The translations under genes and the position numbers were made by a program. From CBDCGJ01 sp965216645 (lineage in GTDB: Bacteria > Pseudomonadota > Alphaproteobacteria > GCA-2731375): DNA of 64,000 bases. Location of the stretch: contig CBDCGJ010000061.1 in assembly GCA_965216645.1 (NCBI GenBank), forward strand, positions 4,798-68,797, read 5' to 3'. Shown piece after piece: positions 54,226 through 62,316 of this stretch; position 1 is the stretch's first letter, and each line of letters begins with the position of its first letter. The notes beneath the pieces were generated by a model. That model was not told the origin of the DNA and searched no databases. It saw only the letters and a list, made by a program, of their open reading frames with translations.

Positions 54226-54930
54226 ATGGACGTATCGGGCAAGAAGGCGTTGGTATTCGGCGGAACTTCCGGGATCGGACTGGCGGCGGCGCAGCAATTG
54301 GCGGCGCGCGGCGCGCAAGTCACCGCCGTCAGCCGAAATCCGGATAAGGCGGGCGATCCCGGTGCCGGAATAGCGTTGGCGAAATGCGACGTTCGCGACC
54401 GGGAAGCGCTGTCGGCGCTGTTTCGGGAACAGGCACCGTTTGATATCTTGATCAGCGCGGCAACCGGCGGCGACCGGGCCGCCGGCCCCTTCCTGTCCAT
54501 GGATTTGGACGGCTATCAAGGGTCTTTCGACAAGCTGTGGGGCTACGCGAATGTCGTCCGGTTAGGCGCCGAACATCTCGCCGACGACGGTTGCATCACA
54601 TTGGTCAGCGGGGCCCCGGCACGCAATTGTCTGCCGGGCCAAGTGGCTTTGTCCTGCGTTGGCGGTGCCGTCGAAAATCTGGTCCGCGCCGTGGCACCGG
54701 AGATAGCGCCGAAGCGGATCAATGTGGTCAGCCCCGGTGTCATCGATACGCCCATGTTCGGTCCGGCCAGCGAGACGCGGGATCAAGCGGTCTTGAACGC
54801 CACATCAAAATTCATCATCCCGCGCGGCGGGACGGCCGATGAGGTGGCGCAGGGCATCCTGTTCACGGTGGAGAACGACTTCGTTACCGGCACGACCATC
54901 GATGTGGATGGCGGCTGGTTACTCAGCTGA
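54226..54930 (+). CDS. SDR-family protein lacking the usual catalytic Tyr-Lys motif
   Basis: A 234-residue Rossmann protein starting at ATG 54226, with GAGGCGAG as ribosome binding site; an ATG at 54214 is possible. The coenzyme motif GGTSGIG is present near residue 13 and a serine sits in ITLVSGAPA. The expected YxxxK is replaced by the sequence QVALSCVGGAVENLVRA, so the catalytic tyrosine is missing. The C-terminal INVVSPGVIDTPMFG and GTTIDVDGGWLLS are normal for SDRs. It may be a reductase with altered chemistry or a non-catalytic homologue. Its end overlaps ppk2 by 12 bases. Confidence 0.85.
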   Translation: MDVSGKKALVFGGTSGIGLAAAQQLAARGAQVTAVSRNPDKAGDPGAGIALAKCDVRDREALSALFREQAPFDILISAATGGDRAAGPFLSMDLDGYQGSFDKLWGYANVVRLGAEHLADDGCITLVSGAPARNCLPGQVALSCVGGAVENLVRAVAPEIAPKRINVVSPGVIDTPMFGPASETRDQAVLNATSKFIIPRGGTADEVAQGILFTVENDFVTGTTIDVDGGWLLS

Positions 54931-55878
54931 CGCCTTGCCGTTGCTATTGCCGCGACCGCGCCGCTTCTCGGGGTGCAGCGCCGCGCCGAGAATATGTTCA
55001 GAACTATGGATGACATGGCTGGTTGAGCCGACGATCAGCGGGTCCGGTTCTTGGACAAGCTGGCGATCCTTACCGGGATAGTCGAGCGAATTCAGAAAGT
55101 GGGCCATGCAATTGAGGCGGGCTCGTTTCTTGTCGTCCGATTTGATGATCGTCCAAGGCGCGTCGGCGGTATCCGTGTAGAAGAACATCGCCTCCTTGGC
55201 TTCGGTATAGTCGTCCCACTTATTCAAGCTGGCCTTGTCGACGGGGGACAGCTTCCATTGTTTTAAGGGATCCAGTTCCCGCGATTTGAAGCGGCGGTGC
55301 TGCTCGTCTTGTGTGACCGAGAACCAGTATTTGTAGAGGCGTATGCCGGATCGGGTAAGCATCCGCTCCAGATCCGGCGTCTGCCGCATGAACTCGAGAT
55401 ATTCGTTGGGACTGCAGAATCCCATGACCCGCTCGACGCCGGCCCGGTTGTACCAGGAGCGGTCGAAGAACACCATTTCGCCCGCCGTCGGTAGCTGCTC
55501 GATATACCGTTGGAAGAACCATTGGCCGCGCTGTACGTCGGACGGCTTGGCCAGGGCGACGACGCGCGCGGAGCGGGGATTCAAATGCTCGGTGAAGCGC
55601 TTGATGGTGCCGCCCTTGCCGGCTGCGTCGCGGCCTTCGAAGATCAGCACGAACTTCTGTCCTGTTTCCTGCGCCCAAAGCTGCACCTTTAGGAGTTCGG
55701 CCTGAAACTGCGCTTTCTTGCGTTCATAGGATTTGCGGTCGAGCTTGGTCTTGTAGGGATATTCGCCGCTCTCGAAGGCGTGGCGAATGGCTTCGGGGTC
55801 CAATTTCTTGGCAGCGATTTCGGCCGGCTGCTTCGGTTTTTGGGGGGCGGGCGCGGTAGTTTTCGGCGTTGTGGCCAT
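54919..55878 (-). CDS. ppk2: Polyphosphate kinase 2
   Basis: A 319-residue PPK2, which transfers phosphate between polyphosphate and nucleoside diphosphates. The Walker A motif is FEGRDAAGKGGTIKRF and the lid/Walker B region includes GEMVFFDRSWYNRAGVERVM, followed by KYWFSVTQDEQHRRFKSRE. These are diagnostic of one-domain (class I) PPK2. A 40-residue Pro/Ala/Lys-rich N-terminal extension is typical of alphaproteobacterial forms. The start ATG 55878 sits behind GGAG. Confidence 0.94.
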   Translation of the reverse strand: MATTPKTTAPAPQKPKQPAEIAAKKLDPEAIRHAFESGEYPYKTKLDRKSYERKKAQFQAELLKVQLWAQETGQKFVLIFEGRDAAGKGGTIKRFTEHLNPRSARVVALAKPSDVQRGQWFFQRYIEQLPTAGEMVFFDRSWYNRAGVERVMGFCSPNEYLEFMRQTPDLERMLTRSGIRLYKYWFSVTQDEQHRRFKSRELDPLKQWKLSPVDKASLNKWDDYTEAKEAMFFYTDTADAPWTIIKSDDKKRARLNCMAHFLNSLDYPGKDRQLVQEPDPLIVGSTSHVIHSSEHILGAALHPEKRRGRGNSNGKASAE

Positions 55879-56147
55879 AGCGATCTCCAATCCTAGGGGC
55901 AGAATACTCTAACTGATTTCAGCTCGAGACGCTTTGCTCAAGATCAAAAAGTCGCCCCATTAACTATTACCTAAAATGCAATTCATCTCTTTTCAGTATT
56001 AACCTTAACTTAGGAATCCGACGCCCATACTGCTTGGCATCAAGGGACAAAAGTTTGGCAGGGTATCACAAACAGTCGGCCCGAAACGGACCCAGGTAAT
56101 AGACATGGAGCAACAACCTGGTTTGGGCCAATTGAGGGAGTAGGAAA

Positions 56148-56318
56148 ATGGAAGTCGAGACCTTTGAGCATCACGAGTTGAACGATGGCCTGTCGGGCCT
56201 GATGGCGGATATGCATGAGGACGGCGATCTGCTGTTGGAAGATTGGGACGATCTGGTGGATCTTGACGATCTGATCGACACCACCAATCTGATCGATCCC
56301 GAGTGGGATAGCTATTGA
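56148..56318 (+). CDS. 56-residue highly acidic small protein
   Basis: ATG 56148 follows a good ribosome binding site (GAGGGAG, with TAGGAAA as spacer), and the frame runs to TGA 56316-56318. The product, MEVETFEHHELNDGLSGLMA onward, has 20 Asp/Glu and no Lys or Arg in 56 residues, with a repeated D-L/W-D-D-L pattern (WDDLVDLDDLIDTTNLID). A 12-codon leader-like frame (56105-56143, MEQQPGLGQLRE) ends just upstream. No homologue is recognised. It could be a nucleic-acid-mimicking, chaperone-like or peptide-precursor protein; only the coding potential and composition are seen. Confidence 0.6.
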   Translation: MEVETFEHHELNDGLSGLMADMHEDGDLLLEDWDDLVDLDDLIDTTNLIDPEWDSY

Positions 56319-56457
56319 TCCAAGGTCTGAGCCTCACCGGCAAATGCGTCCGCCGCGTGGGGCTCAACTTGTTCAATGGGTAATGGGTGCTGTAAGTCTG
56401 CCCTAATTGTATCAGTCAGGTCGATTTCGCGTGTTATATGTGGGCGGCGGCATTCGT

Positions 56458-56988
56458 CTAAATAGACGCGGGTGTGGCGAAGAACCTCACGTCGGTGCCG
56501 TAGTAATGGCGATTTTCCACATAATCGAGACCGACTTTTTCCAAAACCCGCTGTGACGGCAGGTTATCCGGATGGGTAATGCCGTAGACGCGGTCCAGCT
56601 GCAATGTATTGAAGGCGTAATCGACGAGAAACGCGCTGGCTTCCGACGCGATCCCGTCGCCCCATGCCGACGGGAAAAAACGGTAACCGAGCTCGATTTC
56701 GGGTCCCTTCATCTCGATTTCGAACAAACCGGCCCATCCAAGAAACCGACCGGGATCGGACAACGGTTCGACCACCCATAGGCCTAGGCCGTCCCGTCGC
56801 TGCAGCAAATCCATTTGACGATCCGCGGCTTTATCAGATTCCGGACTGCCCGGTTCCAGCGGCGCGGCAGTGATATAACGCATCACCTCCGCATCCGCGT
56901 TCAAGGCGATCAGATGTCGGCGGTCGCTATCGCGACCCCGTCGTAAGCGCAACCGCTCCGTCAAAAAGTGTTCCTTACGGCCAGGCAC
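56458..56988 (-). CDS. GNAT-family N-acetyltransferase (RimJ/RimL type)
   Basis: A 176-residue acetyl-CoA-dependent transferase. LTERLRLRRGRDSDRRHLIA opens the fold. The pantetheine-binding part is ELGYRFFPSAWGDGIASEAS, and the C-terminal NLPSQRVLEKVGLDYVENRH is typical of the RimJ/RimL group acting on amino groups. I use GTG 56988, which shares a base with the upstream ABC ATPase stop (TAGTG); an ATG at 57030 inside that gene is the alternative. It ends the dipeptide transporter operon; an acetylation target linked to the imported substrate is conceivable. Confidence 0.85.
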   Translation of the reverse strand: MPGRKEHFLTERLRLRRGRDSDRRHLIALNADAEVMRYITAAPLEPGSPESDKAADRQMDLLQRRDGLGLWVVEPLSDPGRFLGWAGLFEIEMKGPEIELGYRFFPSAWGDGIASEASAFLVDYAFNTLQLDRVYGITHPDNLPSQRVLEKVGLDYVENRHYYGTDVRFFATPASI

Positions 56989-58637
56989 TATTGTCTCTGA
57001 CTTCGGGAGAGGATTTCGGCGAAATCCCATTCCTTGCCAGGCGCCGCATCGAACAGGGCCTGGGTATATTCGTGCTGCGGATCCAGGAAGATATCGCGGG
57101 CCGGGCCTTGTTCGACAACCTCGCCCTGGCGCATGACCAAGACTCTGTCGCAGATCTGTGCCGCCACCCGCAGATCATGGGTGATGAACAGCACGGCGAG
57201 ATTGAGCCGTTCGCGAATGTCGTCCAGCAGCTTCAGAACCTGCGCCTGCACTGAGACGTCGAGAGCCGAAACCGCCTCGTCGGCGATCAGCAATTCCGGC
57301 TCCATTGCCAAAGCGCGGGCGATGCAGATACGCTGCCGCTGGCCGCCGGAAAACTGGTGCGGATAGCGGTCGAGTGCGTTCGGATCGAGATGCACCAATT
57401 CCATCAGATCCCGCGCTCGTTTTTTCGCGTCCGTCCCGCTTAGGCCGTAATTCATTGGCCCTTCGATGATCGAGTCTCCGATCGTGCGGCGTGGATTGAG
57501 GGACCGATAGGGATCCTGAAAGACGATTTGTACCCGCCGGCGCAGACCGTGAAGTTCCCGGTGCTTCGCGTAGGCGATATTGTCGGCATCGATAAAAATA
57601 TCGCCGCTGGTCGGATCGATCAGGCGAACGACACAGCGCGCCACGGTGGTCTTACCGCTGCCGCTTTCGCCGACGATACCGACGGTTTCCCCGCGGGCGA
57701 CTTGCAAATTGACTTCCTTGGCCGCCTGTACCGTCTTGGTTTGGCGCAGGAAACCCTTGTCGACATAGGTCTTGGTCAGGTTTTCCGTGCGCAGGACGAT
57801 TTCGGAAACCGGTCGATCCGGTGGCGCTTGCGGCGTCATCGAAGGAATGGAGGAAACCAGCATGCGCGTATAGGGTTCGGTCGGGTTGGTCAGGACTTGT
57901 TTGGCCTCGCCGAACTCGACGATTTCGCCCCATTGCATGACCGCGACCTTGTCGGCGATATCGGCAACAACGCCGAAATCATGGGTGATGAAGAGCACGC
58001 CGGCATCGTGACGATCCTGCAACTCCTTGATCAGATGTAGTATCTGCGCCTGCGTGGTGACGTCCAGGGCCGTCGTTGGCTCGTCCGCGATCAGCAACAC
58101 AGGGTCGAGCACCAGGGCCATGGCGATCATGATCCGCTGCCGTTGTCCGCCCGAAAGCTGATGGGGGTAGGAGCTTGCCATGCGGGGTGGGTCGGGTAGG
58201 TGGACCAGTTCCAAAATATCCAGGATCCGCGCCTGCCGCTCTGTCGCCGACAGATCAGTATGGGTTTCTAGAACCTCGTCGATCTGCCGGCCGCAGGTCA
58301 TCACCGGGTTCAACGCCGTCATCGGCTCCTGAAAAATCATCGACATGCGGGTGCAACGCAGCTCCCGGAGCCGATCTTCGGAGGCTTCGAGAATATCCTC
58401 CCCCTGCAGCAGGATTTTTCCGGCGACCGGCGTCAATTGCCCTTTCGGCAACAGGCCCATGACCGAGAAGGCCGAGACCGACTTGCCGCTACCGGATTCG
58501 CCGACCAGGCAGACGATTTCCTTCGATCGGACCGAAACATTGATGTTGTTGACGGCGAATTCGCGGTCCGCGCCTTCCGGCAGAGAGACCGAGAGGCCCT
58601 GGATTTCCAGGACCGGTTTGCTGGTATCGTCGCTCAT
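56988..58637 (-). CDS. Dipeptide/oligopeptide ABC transporter, fused double ATPase (DppD-DppF)
   Basis: A 549-residue protein with two complete ABC ATPase domains. The first has Walker A GESGSGKS near residue 45, signature LSGGQRQRI and Walker B LLIADEPTTALD. The second has Walker A GESGSGKT near residue 345, FSGGQRQRI and LLIADEAVSALD. Each half ends with the OppD/F-type C-terminal extension (TEPYTRMLVSSIPS; HEYTQALFDAAPG). The start is ATG 58637, 4 bases after the upstream permease stop. It energises the permeases encoded upstream. Confidence 0.95.
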   Translation of the reverse strand: MSDDTSKPVLEIQGLSVSLPEGADREFAVNNINVSVRSKEIVCLVGESGSGKSVSAFSVMGLLPKGQLTPVAGKILLQGEDILEASEDRLRELRCTRMSMIFQEPMTALNPVMTCGRQIDEVLETHTDLSATERQARILDILELVHLPDPPRMASSYPHQLSGGQRQRIMIAMALVLDPVLLIADEPTTALDVTTQAQILHLIKELQDRHDAGVLFITHDFGVVADIADKVAVMQWGEIVEFGEAKQVLTNPTEPYTRMLVSSIPSMTPQAPPDRPVSEIVLRTENLTKTYVDKGFLRQTKTVQAAKEVNLQVARGETVGIVGESGSGKTTVARCVVRLIDPTSGDIFIDADNIAYAKHRELHGLRRRVQIVFQDPYRSLNPRRTIGDSIIEGPMNYGLSGTDAKKRARDLMELVHLDPNALDRYPHQFSGGQRQRICIARALAMEPELLIADEAVSALDVSVQAQVLKLLDDIRERLNLAVLFITHDLRVAAQICDRVLVMRQGEVVEQGPARDIFLDPQHEYTQALFDAAPGKEWDFAEILSRSQRQ

Positions 58638-58641
58638 GATC

Positions 58642-59619
58642 CTAGAACCGTTTCGCCATGCGTGGATCAAGCGTGTCGCGCAACCCGTCGCCGAGAATAT
58701 TGACCGCCAGCACCGTGATGGCTAGCAGAATGCCCGGGAAGAAGATGTTGTGCGGATAGACCCGGAAGAAAACCCGGCCTTCCGCCATGATGTTGCCCCA
58801 GGTCGGGGTTTCCGGCGAAATGCCGGCGCCGAGGAAGCTCAGGATCGCTTCCACCAAAATCGCCGAGGCGCAGACATAGGTACCCTGAACGATCAGCGGC
58901 GCCACCGTGTTCGGCAGGACGTGACGGTACAGCAGTTTGATCATCGGCGTGCCGATGGAGACGGCCGCTTCCACATAGGGTTCCTCGCGGATCGATAGGA
59001 CGATCGAGCGCACCAGACGCACGACGCGTGGAATTTCCGGCACCATGATAGCGACGATCACGGTCATGATCGTGGCGCCGGACAGACTGACCAATGCGAT
59101 CGCCAGGAGAATGCCCGGGATCGCCATCAATCCGTCCATCACCCGCATGATGAGCCCGTCCAACCAGCGTACATAGCCGGCGATAAGACCGATCGCCAGG
59201 CCGACGACAATGGACAAAGCGGCAACAACCAGGCCGACGACAAGAGATATCCGCGTACCGTAGATCACCCGGCTATAGACATCGCGGCCGAGGGCGTCGG
59301 TTCCCATCCAATAGGTGCGGTGAACTTCCTTGTCGCTTTCGTCCATCACCGTCGTCGCATAGCCGGGCTTCTTATTCCGGTTGGTCGGATCGATGAATGT
59401 CGGATCGATGGTACCCATGTAAGGCGCGATCAAGGCGACGAATAGCATCACAACCATGACGATGCCGCCGAAGACTACGGCGCGATGGCGGATCAGCCGT
59501 TGGGCCAGGTTCAGGCGTTTAACGCTGGCGGCGGCTTGCGATGCGGCATCGGCCTCAATCTCATCGAATGGATCGAGGGGATCGCGATACGGCGCGTCGG
59601 TCTGTTCCGGCTGGCTCAA
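58642..59619 (-). CDS. Dipeptide-type ABC transporter permease (DppC-like)
   Basis: A 325-residue inner-membrane protein with an OppC-type N-terminal extension, a first helix (AVVFGGIVMVVMLFVALIAP) and the core of five or so helices. The cytoplasmic EAA loop (EEPYVEAAVSIGTPMIKLLY) contacts the ATPase. The periplasmic insert HRTYWMGTDALGRDVYSRVI is diagnostic for the DppC/OppC/NikC group. Its start overlaps the stop of the DppB-like gene by 4 bases. Confidence 0.94.
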   Translation of the reverse strand: MSQPEQTDAPYRDPLDPFDEIEADAASQAAASVKRLNLAQRLIRHRAVVFGGIVMVVMLFVALIAPYMGTIDPTFIDPTNRNKKPGYATTVMDESDKEVHRTYWMGTDALGRDVYSRVIYGTRISLVVGLVVAALSIVVGLAIGLIAGYVRWLDGLIMRVMDGLMAIPGILLAIALVSLSGATIMTVIVAIMVPEIPRVVRLVRSIVLSIREEPYVEAAVSIGTPMIKLLYRHVLPNTVAPLIVQGTYVCASAILVEAILSFLGAGISPETPTWGNIMAEGRVFFRVYPHNIFFPGILLAITVLAVNILGDGLRDTLDPRMAKRF

Positions 59620-60557
59620 TAGCTTATCCTCGGATCTAGAAATGTATAAGTCAGGTCGATCAACAGGTTGATGACGACGTAAATGAAGGAAAACACGAGT
59701 ATCAGCGCTTGCACCGTCGGATAGTCGCGGCCCAATACCGCGTCCACCGTCAGTCGGCCGAGGCCGGGGATATTGTACACGGTCTCGGTTACCACGACGC
59801 CGCCGATCAACAACGCAATGCCGATACCGATCACGGTCACGATGGGGACGGCGGCGTTACGCAGCGCATGGCGCATCAAGACGACGCGCCGGGTCAGCCC
59901 CTTGGCGTAGGCGGTGCGGATATAATCCTCCCCCAACACGTCCAGCACGCTGGCCCGGGTGATCCGCGCGATCAGAGCGATGTAGATCACGCTCAGCGTA
60001 AAACCCGGCAGGATTAGGCGGTGTAGATATTCCCATAACCCCGCGCTCAAGGGCTTGTAGCCCTGGACCGGAAACCATCGGAATTCAATGGCGAAGAAAT
60101 AGATCAACAAATAGCCGAGCACGAAAACGGGTACCGAGAAACCGAGCACCGAGAAGCCCATGGTAAATTGGTCGATCCAACTGCCGCGCCGATAGGCGGC
60201 GATAACGCCGAGTGGGATGGATACGACCAAGGTGAAGATCAATGTGATCACCGCAAGGGAAACCGTTGCGCCAACACGCTGTGAAATCAACTCGGTAACA
60301 GGCTTTTTAAAGAAATAAGATTCGCCAAGATCGCCGCGGACGATATCCAGCAGATAGATCCCGAACTGCTTCCAGATCGGCTCGTTCAGACCGAGCGCTT
60401 CGCGGATTTCGGCGATTTGTTGCGGGGTGCCGTTGTCGCCGGCTAAAACCGCGGCCGGATCTCCAGGCGTTAGCCGTAACATCAAAAAGACAAGCAGTGC
60501 CACCATGCCCAATACCGGGATGGTGGAAAGAATGCGTCTGACGACAAAGCCAAACAT
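59616..60557 (-). CDS. Dipeptide-type ABC transporter permease (DppB-like)
   Basis: A 313-residue inner-membrane permease with the classical MFGFVVRRILSTIPVLGMVA start, LTPGDPAAVLAGDNGTPQQI insert and the EAA loop (GEDYIRTAYAKGLTRRVVLM). It pairs with the DppC-like subunit to form the pore. The start is ATG 60557 behind AAGGAA, directly downstream of a strong hairpin that separates it from the binding-protein gene. Confidence 0.95.
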   Translation of the reverse strand: MFGFVVRRILSTIPVLGMVALLVFLMLRLTPGDPAAVLAGDNGTPQQIAEIREALGLNEPIWKQFGIYLLDIVRGDLGESYFFKKPVTELISQRVGATVSLAVITLIFTLVVSIPLGVIAAYRRGSWIDQFTMGFSVLGFSVPVFVLGYLLIYFFAIEFRWFPVQGYKPLSAGLWEYLHRLILPGFTLSVIYIALIARITRASVLDVLGEDYIRTAYAKGLTRRVVLMRHALRNAAVPIVTVIGIGIALLIGGVVVTETVYNIPGLGRLTVDAVLGRDYPTVQALILVFSFIYVVINLLIDLTYTFLDPRISY

Positions 60558-60579
60558 ATGAATTCCTTAAATGGTTGGC

Positions 60580-60605
60580 CCGCCGGGCGCGGCTGCGCCC
60601 GGCGG
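60580..60605. terminator. GC-rich hairpin between the binding-protein and permease genes
   Basis: A perfect 11-bp stem (CCGCCGGGCGC and GCGCCCGGCGG) with a 4-base loop lies in the 68 bases between the binding-protein stop and the DppB-like start. There is no T-run, so it probably acts as an attenuator or as a 3' mRNA-stabilising structure that keeps binding protein in excess over permease, as known for other solute-binding-protein operons. Confidence 0.65.
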
Positions 60606-60625
60606 TACCGTGACACCTTGGCCGA

Positions 60626-62200
60626 TTACTTCTTGGCGATATTCCAGAAGAACGGCGCCGGACCTTCGAGAACGCCGGAGAGGCGGTCTTTGCGCCAAGC
60701 GCTCGGACGATACCATTGGCCGGCATGGGCGTGGGTCACCACTTCCATGGCCCGAACCTGGATCATCTCGGCGATCTTGGGCTGATCCTTCGGATCGGCG
60801 GCAATGAACTGATCTCGCAGTTCTTCCATTTTGGAGTCGCAGGGCCAACCGAACCAGGCTTTGTCACAACCGGCGGCGAAACCGGCGGCCATGATCGGGT
60901 TCAGAATGTCGGCCGCGACCCAAGCCGTGAGGAACGCGTTCCAGCCACCTTCAGCCGGTACTTCCCGCTTGGACCGGCGGGAAACCAGGGTCTGCCAATC
61001 CATCGACTGCATGTCGACCTTGAAACCGGCCTTACGCCAAGCTTGCGCCGCGACGGGGGCCAGACGAGACAGGCTGTCGACGTCGGTGGAATGCATCAGC
61101 ACGATCGGCGTGCCGTCGTAGCCGGCTTCCTTGAGCAGTTTCTTGGCCAAGTCGTAGTCCGACTTCATCATGATGTCGGCGCCCTTCTCCGAGGCCAAAG
61201 GCGTGCCGCACATGAACATGGCCGGGCAGGGCAGATAGTACTTCTCGTTGCCGATCGCCGCCTTCAGGAAATCCTCCTGATTGACCGCGGCCAGCGCCGC
61301 CCGCCGGACCTTCGGATTGTTGAAGGGCGGGTGCAGATGGTTCAGCCGTAGCATATATTGCAGACCGAGCGGGTTCAGATTGACCACGGAAATCGTGTCT
61401 TCCGCCTCGAGAATCGGCAGCAAGTCCGTCGACGGGGATTCGATGAAATCGATCTCGCCGGCGATCAATGCATTTGTCGCGGTCTGTTGGTCCGGCATGG
61501 AAACCCATTCGACCCGATCGACCAGGACTTTCTTGCCGCCCGCGGCCCAGCTTGAATCTTCACCGCGCGGCGTATAAGCGGCGTTTTTGTCGAAGACCAC
61601 CGTATCGCCCGGTTTCCAGGCGGCCGAATTGAAGATGAAGGGACCGGACCCGGTATATTGCTCGATTTGCTTGTCGGCCGGTGTCGACGCGACGCTCTTC
61701 GGCATGATGAAGGGAACATTGGAGCTTGGCTTGGCCAACGCCATCAAGGCGAGACCGAAGGGTTTCTTCAGGCTGAGAACAACCGTGTCCTTGCCCTCGG
61801 CCTTGAGATTGTCGGTGAACTCCATCAGCTTTTGGCCCATGGAATCCTTCTTACCCCAACGCTGTAGCGAGGCAATCACGTCGTCAGCCGTGACCTCGGC
61901 ACCGTCATGGAACCGAAGGCCGGAACGCATTTTGAAGGTGTAGGTGAGCTTATCGTCGCTGACCGAATAGCTGTCGACCATCTGCGGCTTGATGTTCAAG
62001 TCCGAATCCATGGCGAACAGGGTGTCGTAGACCATGTAGCCGTAGTTGCGCGACATATACGCGGTGGTCCAGATCGGATCGACAATCTTCAGATCCGAAT
62101 GCATGACCACCCGTAAGGTACTGTCGGCGTTAGCAACGCCCGCTGCCACCATTACTGGCAGCGCGGCCGCCATCAGGCCTTTTTTCAAGAACCGTTTCAT
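60626..62200 (-). CDS. Dipeptide-type ABC transporter substrate-binding protein
   Basis: A 524-residue SBP of the OppA/DppA (family 5) class. A signal peptide MKRFLKKGLMAAALPVMVAA is followed by a mature part starting near ADSTLRVV. Family 5 features include TYTFKMRSGLRFHDGAEVTA and VRRAALAAVNQEDFLKAAIG. The start ATG 62200 has an ideal GGAGG 8 bases upstream; five codons of open frame before it are ignored. Adjacent M81 peptidase genes often accompany such transporters, suggesting import of peptides or peptide-like compounds; the ligand is unknown. Confidence 0.94.
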   Translation of the reverse strand: MKRFLKKGLMAAALPVMVAAGVANADSTLRVVMHSDLKIVDPIWTTAYMSRNYGYMVYDTLFAMDSDLNIKPQMVDSYSVSDDKLTYTFKMRSGLRFHDGAEVTADDVIASLQRWGKKDSMGQKLMEFTDNLKAEGKDTVVLSLKKPFGLALMALAKPSSNVPFIMPKSVASTPADKQIEQYTGSGPFIFNSAAWKPGDTVVFDKNAAYTPRGEDSSWAAGGKKVLVDRVEWVSMPDQQTATNALIAGEIDFIESPSTDLLPILEAEDTISVVNLNPLGLQYMLRLNHLHPPFNNPKVRRAALAAVNQEDFLKAAIGNEKYYLPCPAMFMCGTPLASEKGADIMMKSDYDLAKKLLKEAGYDGTPIVLMHSTDVDSLSRLAPVAAQAWRKAGFKVDMQSMDWQTLVSRRSKREVPAEGGWNAFLTAWVAADILNPIMAAGFAAGCDKAWFGWPCDSKMEELRDQFIAADPKDQPKIAEMIQVRAMEVVTHAHAGQWYRPSAWRKDRLSGVLEGPAPFFWNIAKK

Positions 62201-62316
62201 ATGTAATGCCTCCAATTAGGGGATGGATTATTGGGTTATTTGTTGGAACAGGGATGTTCTGGCGCAAAATGTTACTGGTATTACGGACGTATGACAATGA
62301 AGTTGGTGCGGACGGG

